Part shown: positions 8,751 through 17,637 of the stretch, in pieces
How the letters are laid out: each line of letters starts with the position of its first letter
Position numbering within the stretch: position 1 is the first letter of the stretch
Assembly (NCBI RefSeq): GCF_014646655.1
Contig: NZ_BMNR01000001.1
Location: 562,111 to 626,110 of the forward strand
Reading direction: 5' to 3'
Length of the DNA: 64,000 nucleotides
DNA from: Yeosuana aromativorans
GTDB lineage: Bacteria > Bacteroidota > Bacteroidia > Flavobacteriales > Flavobacteriaceae
Made by a program: the position numbers and the translations under genes
Notes under the pieces: generated by a model
Told to the model about the DNA's origin: nothing
The model's database searches: none
The model's input: only the letters and a program-made list of their open reading frames with translations

Positions 8751-11492
8751 TTATTTTGTCTCAAAAACAGCATCAATAACCCGCTGTTGCCTTCGTTTGT
8801 CTCGCGTACTGGAACCCGGTGCTGGAACCGAACTGTAAGGTCTTGACATAACTTGTAGTTTTACCAAATCCATACGTTGGGCCATATAAGTCCAGGCTCC
8901 CATATTTTTGGGTTCTTCTTGTGCCCAAATATATTCTTTCACATTCGGATACTTATCTATAATCTGTTGTATTTTTTCAAAATGCAATGGGAATAATTGC
9001 TCTATCCGTATCAAGGCTACATCATTTCTTTCCAGTTCCTCACGTGCTGCCAATAAATCATAATAGAATTTTCCTGTACAGAATACCAATCGTTTTATGT
9101 TTTTAGGTTCTAAAACGTCATCAATGACTTCGTTGAACTGTCCATTGACCAGCTCATCTAAAGATGAAACAGCTTTTGGATGACGTAATAAACTCTTTGG
9201 AGTGAAAACTATGAGTGGTTTTCTGAAATCACGCTTCATTTGTCTGCGTAACAAATGAAAAATACTTGCTGGTGTTGAACAATTTGCGACGGTCATGTTG
9301 TCATCACCACACAATTGCAAATAACGTTCTATTCTGGCAGATGAATGTTCAGAGCCTTGGCCTTCATATCCATGCGGTAACAAGACTACAATGCCATTTT
9401 GAGATTTCCATTTATCCTCAGCTGCTGATAGATATTGGTCAAAAATAATTTGGGCTCCATTACTAAAATCGCCAAACTGGGCTTCCCAAAGCGTTAAAGT
9501 GTTTGGGTTTGCCATGGCGTATCCATAATCAAAACCAAGAACGGCATATTCTGACAACAACGAATTGTAAATGTACATTTCGCCTTTATTGGCCGGATTG
9601 GTATTTAATAAATTGATGCGTTCTTCTGAAATTTCATCACGCAAAATAGCATGTCTGTGGCTAAAGGTTCCGCGCTCCACATCTTGACCAGACATACGAA
9701 CATTAAATCCTTCTTCCAACAAACTACCATACGCCAATGTTTCGGCCATGCCCCAATCCAGTGAATCACTTTCAAAGACCATATTGGCCCTGCCGTCTAA
9801 AATCTTTTCTGCCTTTCTTAAGAACTTAACACCTTTTGGAACGGTTGAAACTATTTTGGCTATTGCCTCCAATTTGTCTTTAGGGTAACTTGTATCTACT
9901 GTTTCAAGCATTTCAGTCAAGCCTTTACGTTGGAAACCAGTCCAACGCTCTTCCATAAACTCCCTTACTTTAGAAGATTCTTCTTCTTTTGATTTGGCAT
10001 ATTCTGTTTCCAACATGTCCTTGAATTCTTCAACAATAGAATCTATGTAGTCTTGGTCAACTGTTTTATCAGAAATTAATTTATCAGAATATAGTTTAAA
10101 CGGATTAGCGTGTTTGGCTATTTCTTTATAAAGCTTAGGTTGTGTAAACCTAGGTTCGTCACCTTCATTGTGTCCGTACTTTCTGTACCCCAATAAATCA
10201 ATATACACATCTCGCTTATATCGCATTCGATAATCCAATGCCAACTCAACGGCATGTACAACGGCTTCGGCATCATCAGCATTAATATGTAGCACAGGAG
10301 ACAACGTGACTTTTCCTACATCGGTACAATAGGTACTGGATCGTGCATCCAAATAGTTGGTAGTAAACCCTATTTGGTTATTGACTACTATGTGAATGGT
10401 TCCGCCTGTTTTGTACCCTTTTAATTGGCTCATTTGTGCAACTTCATAAACAATACCCTGTCCGGCTATGGCAGCATCACCATGTACAACAATAGGAAGT
10501 ATTTTTGAGTCATCACCATTGTAATCATTATCTATTTTTGCTCTTGTAATCCCTTCAGCAACAGACGCTACTGTTTCAAGATGTGACGGATTGGGCACCA
10601 AGTTCATCTTGATGGTTTTTCCGTTTTGATAGGTTTTATCAAGCGTCAGCCCCAAATGGTATTTAACATCGCCATCTATATCCTCATCCTCAAAATCTTT
10701 ACCTTCAAATTCACTGAAGAGTTCTTTTATTGGTTTCCTGAAAATATTTACTAGCGTATTTAAGCGTCCGCGATGTGCCATTCCCAACACACATTCTTTT
10801 ACATCATATATATCTGCTGCATTAAAAAGTGCCACACTTATGGCGGGAATTAATGATTCACCACCTTCCAGGGAAAAACGTTTTTGACCTACATATTTTG
10901 TTTGCAAAAAGTTTTCAAATGATACCGCTTGATTGAGTTTTGAAAGGATATATTTTTTTGCAGGTACTGAATAACTTGGGTGGTTATCATTGACGTTCAA
11001 CTTTTCTTGCCACCATGCAATGACTTCTGGATTACGAATATACATATACTCCACTCCTATAGAGCTACAGTATATTCTATTTAAGTGAACAAGAATATTT
11101 CGCAGTGATTGCGCTCCTATTCCTAAAACGTCTCCAGCATTAAAAACGGTGTCTAAATCACTATCTGAAAGTCCAAAATTTTCTAAATCCAGAGTGGGTT
11201 CGTAGGTTCTTCTGCTTCTAACCGGGTTGGTGCGCGTAAATAAATGTCCACGGGTCCTATACCCGTCAATGAGTCTTAAAACCTGAAATTCTTTTTGAAC
11301 ATTTTCAGGCATTTGCATGGAAACGCCTTCTATAATTTCTCCGTTAAACCCATAATTTTCAGTTCCAAAATCATAACCTTGGAAAAAAGCTCTCCAACTA
11401 GGTTCAACAGAATCTGGGTTTTGTAAGTATTGGTCATATAATTCAGCAAAATATGACGTATGGGCTGCATTAAGGAAGGAAAATTTATCCAT
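8751..11492 (-). CDS. odhA: 2-oxoglutarate dehydrogenase E1 component
   Basis: A 913-residue thiamine-diphosphate enzyme that decarboxylates 2-oxoglutarate and succinylates the lipoyl domain of OdhB. The N-terminus (FLNAAHTSYFAELYDQYLQN) is the E1o-specific segment that binds the E2 core. GMAHRGRLN, VVHGDAAIAGQG and the transketolase-type C-terminal half are all present, and the length is normal. A TATTTTTG -7 box on the minus strand (11538-11531) lies about 40 bases before the start. The operon end is marked by the bidirectional terminator after odhB. E3 is not in the window. Confidence 0.95.
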   Translation of the reverse strand: MDKFSFLNAAHTSYFAELYDQYLQNPDSVEPSWRAFFQGYDFGTENYGFNGEIIEGVSMQMPENVQKEFQVLRLIDGYRTRGHLFTRTNPVRSRRTYEPTLDLENFGLSDSDLDTVFNAGDVLGIGAQSLRNILVHLNRIYCSSIGVEYMYIRNPEVIAWWQEKLNVNDNHPSYSVPAKKYILSKLNQAVSFENFLQTKYVGQKRFSLEGGESLIPAISVALFNAADIYDVKECVLGMAHRGRLNTLVNIFRKPIKELFSEFEGKDFEDEDIDGDVKYHLGLTLDKTYQNGKTIKMNLVPNPSHLETVASVAEGITRAKIDNDYNGDDSKILPIVVHGDAAIAGQGIVYEVAQMSQLKGYKTGGTIHIVVNNQIGFTTNYLDARSSTYCTDVGKVTLSPVLHINADDAEAVVHAVELALDYRMRYKRDVYIDLLGYRKYGHNEGDEPRFTQPKLYKEIAKHANPFKLYSDKLISDKTVDQDYIDSIVEEFKDMLETEYAKSKEEESSKVREFMEERWTGFQRKGLTEMLETVDTSYPKDKLEAIAKIVSTVPKGVKFLRKAEKILDGRANMVFESDSLDWGMAETLAYGSLLEEGFNVRMSGQDVERGTFSHRHAILRDEISEERINLLNTNPANKGEMYIYNSLLSEYAVLGFDYGYAMANPNTLTLWEAQFGDFSNGAQIIFDQYLSAAEDKWKSQNGIVVLLPHGYEGQGSEHSSARIERYLQLCGDDNMTVANCSTPASIFHLLRRQMKRDFRKPLIVFTPKSLLRHPKAVSSLDELVNGQFNEVIDDVLEPKNIKRLVFCTGKFYYDLLAAREELERNDVALIRIEQLFPLHFEKIQQIIDKYPNVKEYIWAQEEPKNMGAWTYMAQRMDLVKLQVMSRPYSSVPAPGSSTRDKRRQQRVIDAVFETK

Positions 11493-11692
11493 TATATTAT
11501 TGTGGCAATCTTTTGTTTACAAATTTCCCCCAAAAATACAACTTTTACTAAAACTAGATATTGTTTTATAATATTTATATAAATACATTTTTTTAACTAA
11601 ACCGTTACATAAATATACTTGTTGGATAATATTTTGATGCATTTTTTACAACCTATCATTTTTATTAGCTTTGCAACTTTAAATATAAATAG

Positions 11693-12190
11693 ATGTCAAA
11701 ATCCCTAAAATACGTATCCCTGTTTTTAATAGTATTATTGATAAGCTGCGGCGACAATGAAAAAAATGAAAAAGAAGGCTTTTCGTATGAAAAAAAGACC
11801 GAAAGCAAATCATCTGTTTCTGAAACAACCTTATTGGCATCACAAAAAACAGATTTAAATAACAAAGGTACTGGCCCAATTACCTCTATGGAGTTACCTG
11901 AAACCATAGACCAAGACATGGCCAGAAACGGAGAGCGCTTGTTTATGAAACTGTGTACGGCCTGCCATAGACCCGATAAAAAATTTATAGGTCCAGAACC
12001 AAAGGGAATCATGGACAGACGCACTCCTGAATGGATCATGAACATGATTTTGAATCCGGAAGAAATGCTAAGAAAAGATCCGCTGGCAAAGGAATTACTT
12101 GTTGAATTCAATTATGCCCCCATGATTAAACAAGAGGTAACGCAGGAAGATGCCAGAGCCATTTTGGAATATTACAGAACATTAAACTAA
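11693..12190 (+). CDS. Lipoprotein c-type cytochrome (first copy)
   Basis: A 165-residue protein with a lipoprotein signal peptide (lipobox LISC, Cys19), a Lys/Ser-rich linker and one cytochrome c domain with haem site CTACH (88-92). The segment RRTPEWIMNMILNPEEML supplies likely methionine ligands. It is a close paralogue of the protein at 12775, which sits directly before nosZ. I infer an electron carrier of the nitrous oxide reduction region, held at a membrane surface facing the periplasm. A TAGCTTTG -7 box (11666-11673) lies about 20 bases upstream of the start. The NsrR-like gene converges on it, with 16 bases between the stop codons. Confidence 0.87.
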   Translation: MSKSLKYVSLFLIVLLISCGDNEKNEKEGFSYEKKTESKSSVSETTLLASQKTDLNNKGTGPITSMELPETIDQDMARNGERLFMKLCTACHRPDKKFIGPEPKGIMDRRTPEWIMNMILNPEEMLRKDPLAKELLVEFNYAPMIKQEVTQEDARAILEYYRTLN

Positions 12191-12206
12191 TTTACTGCTT
12201 TTCAAA

Positions 12207-12638
12207 TTAAAGTGGGAGTTTCCCTTTACCATTTTTAACATCCAAAACCAAATCCTTTATAAGCTTGCCTTTTAGGTTTTTCATCATAGTTGCCCTTGAG
12301 GCATTGATGAGGTGATGAACTGGGCAAGGATTTTTTTCGTTGCAATGCTCCAAGCTTAAAAAACAAGCGTTTAATTTTTTTTCGCCATCAATAACATGGA
12401 CTATCTCCATGATATTTCTATTGACATCTGCTTCACTCAAATAAAAGCCTCCCTTTGGTCCCCTAGTTGAGGATATTAGTTTTCTTTTAGCAAGTTCCTG
12501 TAATAATTTGGCTATATATGGTTGTGGCACATTGATAGGCTCTGCAATATCCTTCACCATTATTTTATTCTCTTCACTAGAATGCACTGCCAAGAACAAG
12601 ACAGCTTTTATGGCGTATTTGGATGAATTTGAAATCAT
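12207..12638 (-). CDS. Rrf2-family (NsrR-like) Fe-S transcriptional regulator
   Basis: A 143-residue Rrf2 protein with winged helix-turn-helix at the N-terminus (SKYAIKAVLFLAVHS, then VPQPYIAKLLQELAKRKLI) and three cysteines Cys92-x6-Cys99-x5-Cys105. The Cys spacing matches the Fe-S binding loop of NsrR-type nitric oxide sensors. Its placement between two cytochrome genes and divergent from the nos operon suggests it controls nos expression in response to NO or redox state. A possible operator, AAGAC-N6-GTCTT, lies in the shared intergenic region (12674-12689). It is related to but distinct from the regulator at 21674. Confidence 0.87.
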   Translation of the reverse strand: MISNSSKYAIKAVLFLAVHSSEENKIMVKDIAEPINVPQPYIAKLLQELAKRKLISSTRGPKGGFYLSEADVNRNIMEIVHVIDGEKKLNACFLSLEHCNEKNPCPVHHLINASRATMMKNLKGKLIKDLVLDVKNGKGKLPL

Positions 12639-12673
12639 TTGTTAAACTGTATTAAAGATTATTCAAAATAAAA

Positions 12674-12689
12674 AAGACTTTTTTGTCTT
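12674..12689. promoter_or_regulatory. Inverted repeat AAGAC-N6-GTCTT, possible Rrf2 operator
   Basis: A perfect 5-bp inverted repeat with a T6 spacer lies between the divergent Rrf2 gene and the cytochrome-nosZ operon. Known NsrR operators begin and end with AAGAT/ATCTT-like arms, so this is a plausible but short match. It could also be a chance hairpin. Confidence 0.35.
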
Positions 12690-12690
12690 A

Positions 12691-12737
12691 AATATGATTT
12701 TTATCATATTTCATGACTTCATTGCTTTATATTTTTG
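12691..12737 (+). promoter_or_regulatory. FNR/CRP-like palindrome and -7 box of the nos operon
   Basis: The 20-bp palindrome AATATGATTTTTATCATATT (12691-12710) contains TGAT-N6-ATCA when written with its full spacer (TTTT plus flanking bases), the core layout of CRP/FNR-family sites. A TATTTTTG -7 element lies at 12730-12737. If transcription starts five bases after that element, the palindrome is centred at -41.5, the classic class II activator position. No -33 TTTG is found at normal spacing, consistent with activator dependence. The regulator gene is not in the window. Confidence 0.6.
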
Positions 12738-12774
12738 CCTTGTAACATAATTATTAGCTAAATATAATATTAAA

Positions 12775-13284
12775 ATGAACACGAAAACAATGTCAAAATT
12801 AGTCTCACTTGTATTAATCGGTTTACTTATTGGTTGCGGTGGGAAAGACGAGAAAAAGAAAGCCTCTTTTTCTTATGAGAAAAAAGCAACTACAACAACA
12901 CAACAGGCACCCCCTGAAACTAAAGTGCCTGCATCTAAAAAAGTCAATCTTACAGATAAAGGTGTTGGGCCTATTACTTCGGTTGAACTTAACGCAGAAA
13001 TCGACCAAGCCATGGTAGCACACGGACAAGAAATTTACAATAAAATGTGTACCGCATGCCACAGACCTACTAAAAAATTCATTGGTCCAGCCCAAGCAGG
13101 CGTTATGGAAAGACGAACACCAGAATGGGTCATGAACATGATATTGAACCCAGAAGGCATGTTGCAAAATGATCCATTGGCCAAAGAGTTATTGGCTGAA
13201 TTTAATGGCGCTCCTATGGCCAATCAAAATCTTACCCAAGAAGAAGCCAGAGCTGTATTGGAGTATTTCAGAACTTTAAAATAA
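12775..13284 (+). CDS. Lipoprotein c-type cytochrome preceding nosZ (second copy)
   Basis: A 169-residue lipoprotein (lipobox LIGC, Cys21) with one cytochrome c domain; the haem motif CTACH is at residues 92-96. It is strongly similar to the protein at 11693 over the whole mature part, including RRTPEWxMNMILNPE, which points to a local duplication. It is the first gene of the nos operon, 17 bases before nosZ, and is likely the immediate electron donor to the CuA site of NosZ or a link to the quinol-oxidising complex. Regulation is through the palindrome at 12691-12710. Confidence 0.88.
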   Translation: MNTKTMSKLVSLVLIGLLIGCGGKDEKKKASFSYEKKATTTTQQAPPETKVPASKKVNLTDKGVGPITSVELNAEIDQAMVAHGQEIYNKMCTACHRPTKKFIGPAQAGVMERRTPEWVMNMILNPEGMLQNDPLAKELLAEFNGAPMANQNLTQEEARAVLEYFRTLK

Positions 13285-13301
13285 ACTAACACCTATTAAT
13301 A

Positions 13302-15263
13302 ATGAAAAACACAATTAAAATAACATTAGGATTTATTGCCATTGCCCTTACATTTAGCAGTTGCAATAATTCAAAATCCTCAGAATCAAAAGGAGGATTG
13401 TCATCAAGCGCAGCCGAACAGGTGTATGTTAAGCCTGGTGACCATGACGAATTCTATGCCTTTTTATCAGGTGGTTTTAGTGGCCAATTATCCGTTTACG
13501 GACTGCCTTCAGGAAGACTGTTCAAGGTCATTCCCGTGTTTTCCCAAGACCCTGAAAAAGCATATGGGTATAATGAGGAAACCAAACCTATGTTAATGAC
13601 TTCTTATGGCGAAATTCCTTGGGGAGATGCCCACCATCCAGACATTTCACAAACCAATGGAGTGTTGGATGGCCGTTGGATTTTTATCAATGAAAACAAC
13701 ACGCCTAGAATTGCCAGAATTGACCTTTCAAATTTTGAAACTTCAGAAATTATTGAAATCCCCAATTCTGCAGGAAACCACAGTTCGTCTTACGTTACAG
13801 ACAACACAGAATATGTCATTGCAGGAACTAGATTTGGAATCCCAATCCCACAACGGGATATATCAATAAAGGATTATAAAGGGAATTTTAAAGGCGCTCT
13901 TTCCTTTATTAAAGTAGATAAAGACAGTGGCCAAATGGATTTATCGTTTCAGATTTTGATGCCCGGTTTTGATTATGATAAAGCGCATCCTGGTCGTGGA
14001 AAATCTGATGGTTGGTTTTTCTATACCACCTACAATACAGAAGAGGCCAATTCATTATTGGAAGTAAATGCATCTCAAAATGACAAAGACTTTATTGCAG
14101 CTGTAAACTGGAAAAAAGCCGAAGAGTATATTAAAGTTGGCAAATTCAAAACCATGCCAACCAAATATGCCCATAACATCTATAATGATGAAACACACTC
14201 TGCAACCACAACCTGGGGAACCTCGGTAAAAGTATTGGACCCTGCAGAATGTCCTGGACTCGTGTATTTTTTACCAACACCAAAATCCCCTCATGGTTGT
14301 GATGTGGATCCAACAGGTGAGTACATAGTAGGTAGCGGTAAACTGGCTGCTAGTTTAACCGTGCATTCATTTACCAAAATGTTGGACGCCATTAAAAACA
14401 AGAAATTTGCTGGTGAAGCGTATGGTATTCCTATCTTAAATTTTGAAGATGTTTTGGCCGGAACGGTAGAACAACCAGGTTTGGGGCCTCTACACACTGA
14501 ATTTGACGGTAAAGGCAATGCGTATACCACTTTCTTCATTTCATCAGAAGTGGTTAAATGGAAACTGGGCACTTGGGAAATATTGGATAGACAACCTGCT
14601 TTCTACTCTCCTGGGCACTTAATGATACCTGGTGGAAATTCACAAAAACCTTTTGGAAAATATTTGGTTTCTATGAACAAGATAACCAAAGACCGTTATT
14701 TACCAACAGGACCAGAAGTGTGTCAATCTGCTCAACTGTTTGATATCAGTGGTGATAAAATGAAACTATTACTGGATTTCCCAACTATTGGCGAACCGCA
14801 TTATGCGGCTGGAATTCCTGCTGATTTGGTAGCACCAAAATCCAGAAAAATATTTAAGCTAGAAGAAAACAAACACCCGTATGCCACAACAAATGATGCG
14901 GATACCAAAGTGGTAAGAGATGGCAAAAATGTGCACGTGTACATTACGACCATAAGAAGTCATTTTAATCCAGACAATATTGAAGGCATTAAAGTAGGCG
15001 ACAAAGTATTCTTCCATGTTACCAATATGGAACAAGATTATGATGTTCCGCACGGTATGAGCATGATTGGAGCTAACACCTCAGAAGTGCTTGTTATGCC
15101 CGGTCAAACAGAAACCTTTGTTTGGGAACCTAAACAAGTTGGTGTATGGCCATTTTACTGTACCGATTTCTGTTCGGCATTACATCAGGAAATGCAAGGT
15201 TATGTAAGGGTGTCTCCAGAAAACTCCAACATTCCATTGTCTTGGTCATTAGGAGAAGAATAA
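13302..15263 (+). CDS. nosZ: Nitrous oxide reductase, clade II type
   Basis: A 653-residue copper enzyme that reduces N2O to N2 in the periplasm. The CuA ligands are visible: His584, then Cys620, Cys624, His628 and Met631 (CTDFCSALHQEM). His111-His112 (DAHHPD) belong to the catalytic CuZ centre. The N-terminus is a Sec or lipoprotein-type signal (TFSSC) without the twin-arginine motif of clade I enzymes, as expected for the atypical clade found in Bacteroidetes. It is preceded by a cytochrome c gene and followed by nos accessory genes. Nothing suggests it is inactive. Confidence 0.96.
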   Translation: MKNTIKITLGFIAIALTFSSCNNSKSSESKGGLSSSAAEQVYVKPGDHDEFYAFLSGGFSGQLSVYGLPSGRLFKVIPVFSQDPEKAYGYNEETKPMLMTSYGEIPWGDAHHPDISQTNGVLDGRWIFINENNTPRIARIDLSNFETSEIIEIPNSAGNHSSSYVTDNTEYVIAGTRFGIPIPQRDISIKDYKGNFKGALSFIKVDKDSGQMDLSFQILMPGFDYDKAHPGRGKSDGWFFYTTYNTEEANSLLEVNASQNDKDFIAAVNWKKAEEYIKVGKFKTMPTKYAHNIYNDETHSATTTWGTSVKVLDPAECPGLVYFLPTPKSPHGCDVDPTGEYIVGSGKLAASLTVHSFTKMLDAIKNKKFAGEAYGIPILNFEDVLAGTVEQPGLGPLHTEFDGKGNAYTTFFISSEVVKWKLGTWEILDRQPAFYSPGHLMIPGGNSQKPFGKYLVSMNKITKDRYLPTGPEVCQSAQLFDISGDKMKLLLDFPTIGEPHYAAGIPADLVAPKSRKIFKLEENKHPYATTNDADTKVVRDGKNVHVYITTIRSHFNPDNIEGIKVGDKVFFHVTNMEQDYDVPHGMSMIGANTSEVLVMPGQTETFVWEPKQVGVWPFYCTDFCSALHQEMQGYVRVSPENSNIPLSWSLGEE

Positions 15264-15298
15264 TCATGAACTGAGTTTCGTTTTTAGTATGTTTTTCT

Positions 15299-15337
15299 AA
15301 GTAAGGCGAATCTGATATTTTCACACTCGCCTTACTT
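15299..15337. terminator. Stem-loop between nosZ and downstream nos genes
   Basis: An 11-bp perfect stem (AAGTAAGGCGA with TCGCCTTACTT, loop of 17) lies in the 103-base gap after nosZ. It has only a short weak T tract. It may partly terminate transcription or protect the 3' end of the cytochrome-nosZ message, giving more nosZ than accessory mRNA. Confidence 0.5.
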
Positions 15338-15366
15338 TAAAAATCTAAAAAATTAAAACCATAACG

Positions 15367-15960
15367 ATGAAAAAGTCAAATATCATCATGTTGCTTGCAG
15401 CACTATTACCCTTGGGATTGTTTATATTTCCTTTGTGGAACATAACCCTTGAAGCACCTCAATATCCCACTCCGTTGGGAATGAACATACATATCAATGA
15501 TTTTGCCGATGCCAATCCTTTTGATATCAAAAATATAAACCTGATGAACCACTATGTGGGTATGAAGTACATTCCTGAAGCAATTCCTGAGTTTAAGATT
15601 TTCCCTATTGGAATCATTATCACAACTATTATTGGGCTTATAATTGCTTTTAAGGGTAATTACAAATGGTTCTTGGGATGGTTTATCTTAATGATTGTAC
15701 TAAGTAGTGCAGGTATGTATGATTTTTACATGTGGGAACATGATTATGGGCATAATTTAAACCCAAAAGCCATTATGAAATTTACCAATCCTGATGGTTC
15801 CATTATGGGCTTTCAACCGCCATTGTTTGGCACTAAGCACATTTTGAATTTTACGGCGCATTCGTATCCAAGATTAGGCTCATTGTTTTTAGCATTGGGC
15901 ATTGCAACCTCGCTATTGGCCTATTTTGTTGGCAAAAAAACTAAAAACAATACGTTATGA
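15367..15960 (+). CDS. Nos cluster membrane protein, function unknown
   Basis: A 197-residue protein with about four membrane segments (near 7-25, 80-100, 102-122 and 168-190). A loop of about 55 residues between the first two contains several Asn/His residues, and a second loop contains YMWEHDYGHN. I recognise no named family, but it is embedded between nosZ and nosL, and its end overlaps nosL by four bases, so it belongs to the operon. The His/Met/Trp-rich loops could hold copper or haem, or it could help electron transfer to NosZ. These roles are inference from position. Confidence 0.75.
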   Translation: MKKSNIIMLLAALLPLGLFIFPLWNITLEAPQYPTPLGMNIHINDFADANPFDIKNINLMNHYVGMKYIPEAIPEFKIFPIGIIITTIIGLIIAFKGNYKWFLGWFILMIVLSSAGMYDFYMWEHDYGHNLNPKAIMKFTNPDGSIMGFQPPLFGTKHILNFTAHSYPRLGSLFLALGIATSLLAYFVGKKTKNNTL

Positions 15961-16394
15961 ATTTATTGAAAAAACTTCTCATCATAGTATTTACGGTTAG
16001 TTTATTTAATTGTAACACCTCTCCTGAAGCAATTGAATATGGTGTTGACGGATGCCACTTTTGCAAAATGACCATCGTTGACAAAATACACGCCGCAGAG
16101 ATTGTGACAAAAAAAGGCAAGGTTTATAAATTTGACTCTTCAGAGTGTATGATTAATTTTTTAAAGGAGTTTGATGCCTCACAGGTGAAACTGTATTTAT
16201 CCAATAGTTTTTCTGAACCTGAAAAACTTATTGATGCCACCAAGGCAACATATTTAATCAGTAAAAATATCCCTAGTCCAATGGGTGCATTTTTAACAGC
16301 ATTTAAAACCGAAGACGAGGCAACAAAAATCCAATTAGAAAAAGAAGGAACTATTTTCGGTTGGGATACATTAAATGCCTATTTAAACAAATAA
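15957..16394 (+). CDS. nosL: NosL copper-binding lipoprotein
   Basis: A 145-residue lipoprotein (signal ending LFNC). The motif GCHFCKMTIVD followed by SSECMINFL is the NosL signature. NosL binds Cu(I) and delivers it for CuZ assembly in NosZ. The start overlaps the previous gene by four bases (ATGA). It is followed directly by nosD, completing the usual nosLDFY order of clade II clusters. Confidence 0.9.
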   Translation: MNLLKKLLIIVFTVSLFNCNTSPEAIEYGVDGCHFCKMTIVDKIHAAEIVTKKGKVYKFDSSECMINFLKEFDASQVKLYLSNSFSEPEKLIDATKATYLISKNIPSPMGAFLTAFKTEDEATKIQLEKEGTIFGWDTLNAYLNK

Positions 16395-16398
16395 TGTG

Positions 16399-17637
16399 AT
16401 GAATAAGGTTGTTACCGTTTTTCTTATCCTTTTTTTTGTGTCCTTTTTTTCATCGGCACAAACAATCACGGTATGCAAAGATTGCAACATCACAACCTTA
16501 AAGGAAGCCATTAAAAATGCTACGGATTTTGATACCATTATTGTAAAGCAAGGCACCTATAAAGAACATAATATTACCATTGACAAACCACTAACTATCT
16601 TGGGCAAAAATTATCCGGTGATTGATGGCGAAGAGCAAGGTGAAATCATCACCATTGTGTCTGATCATGTTACTGTTGACGGGTTATTTCTAAAAAATGT
16701 TGGCAACAGTTATACCGAAGACTTTGCGGCAATAAGAGTGATAAAAAGCAAGTTTTTTGAAATACGAAATCTTGTCATAGAAAAACTCTTTTTTGGCATT
16801 TACATTGAAAAATCCAAATTTGGAAAAATCATTAACAATAAAATCATTGGGGAGGCTGTAGAAGAATATAATTCCGGTAACGGAATCCATTTATGGTACA
16901 GCCATGACTTGGATATTGAAAACAACCATGTACAAAACATGAGAGACGGCATTTACTTTGAGTTTGCCGATAATTCCACCATTAAAAACAATGTAAGTAC
17001 CAACAATTTAAGGTACGGCCTACATTTTATGTTTTCTAACAATGATGTTTATGAAGGCAATACGTTTGAAAATAACGGAGCTGGAGTAGCCGTGATGTTT
17101 TCAAAACAAATAAAAATGATAAACAATGTCTTTAAAAAAAATTGGGGAACAGCTTCTTACGGCTTGCTGTTAAAAGAAATTAACGATGCCGAAATAAAAG
17201 GGAACACCTTTGAAAAAAATACCATAGGCATCAACATTGAAGGTTCCAATAGAATCACTTACGTGAACAATAACTTTTCAAATAACGGTTGGGCCGTAAA
17301 AGTAAGAGGTGCTTGTTATTCAAATTCGTTTATAAGCAATAATTTTCTGTACAATTCTTTTGATGTTTCCTATAACAGCAAAATCAATGATAATTTGTTT
17401 GACAACAACTATTGGAGCAATTACACCGGATATGACCTGGACAAAAACGGGATTGGGGATGTACCCTACAGACCCGTAAAATTATTTTCTTACATTGTTA
17501 ACAGAACGCCAGAAACCATTATCCTGTTAAGAAGTTTGTTTATAGATATCATTGACTTTTCCGAAAAAGTTTCTCCGGTTTTCACGCCAGACAAGCTACT
17601 GGACAATAACCCTTCAATTAAAAAAATAGCATGGTAA
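16399..17637 (+). CDS. nosD: NosD periplasmic copper-maturation protein
   Basis: About 412 residues with a signal peptide ending near FFSSAQ and then a right-handed beta-helix made of repeats with Asn ladders (for example ENNHVQNM, IKNNVSTNN, IINNKIIG), as in NosD/CASH-domain proteins. NosD works with the NosFY ABC transporter to mature the CuZ site. A GTG at 16396 is in frame, but ATG 16399 next to it is the more likely start. The end overlaps nosF by seven bases. Confidence 0.9.
   Translation: MNKVVTVFLILFFVSFFSSAQTITVCKDCNITTLKEAIKNATDFDTIIVKQGTYKEHNITIDKPLTILGKNYPVIDGEEQGEIITIVSDHVTVDGLFLKNVGNSYTEDFAAIRVIKSKFFEIRNLVIEKLFFGIYIEKSKFGKIINNKIIGEAVEEYNSGNGIHLWYSHDLDIENNHVQNMRDGIYFEFADNSTIKNNVSTNNLRYGLHFMFSNNDVYEGNTFENNGAGVAVMFSKQIKMINNVFKKNWGTASYGLLLKEINDAEIKGNTFEKNTIGINIEGSNRITYVNNNFSNNGWAVKVRGACYSNSFISNNFLYNSFDVSYNSKINDNLFDNNYWSNYTGYDLDKNGIGDVPYRPVKLFSYIVNRTPETIILLRSLFIDIIDFSEKVSPVFTPDKLLDNNPSIKKIAW

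Noticed and set aside
11665..12111. Long minus-strand frame (148 codons) opposite the first cytochrome c gene
   Set aside because: It is the antisense shadow of a well-supported cytochrome gene with signal peptide and CTACH; the antisense product has no recognisable features.
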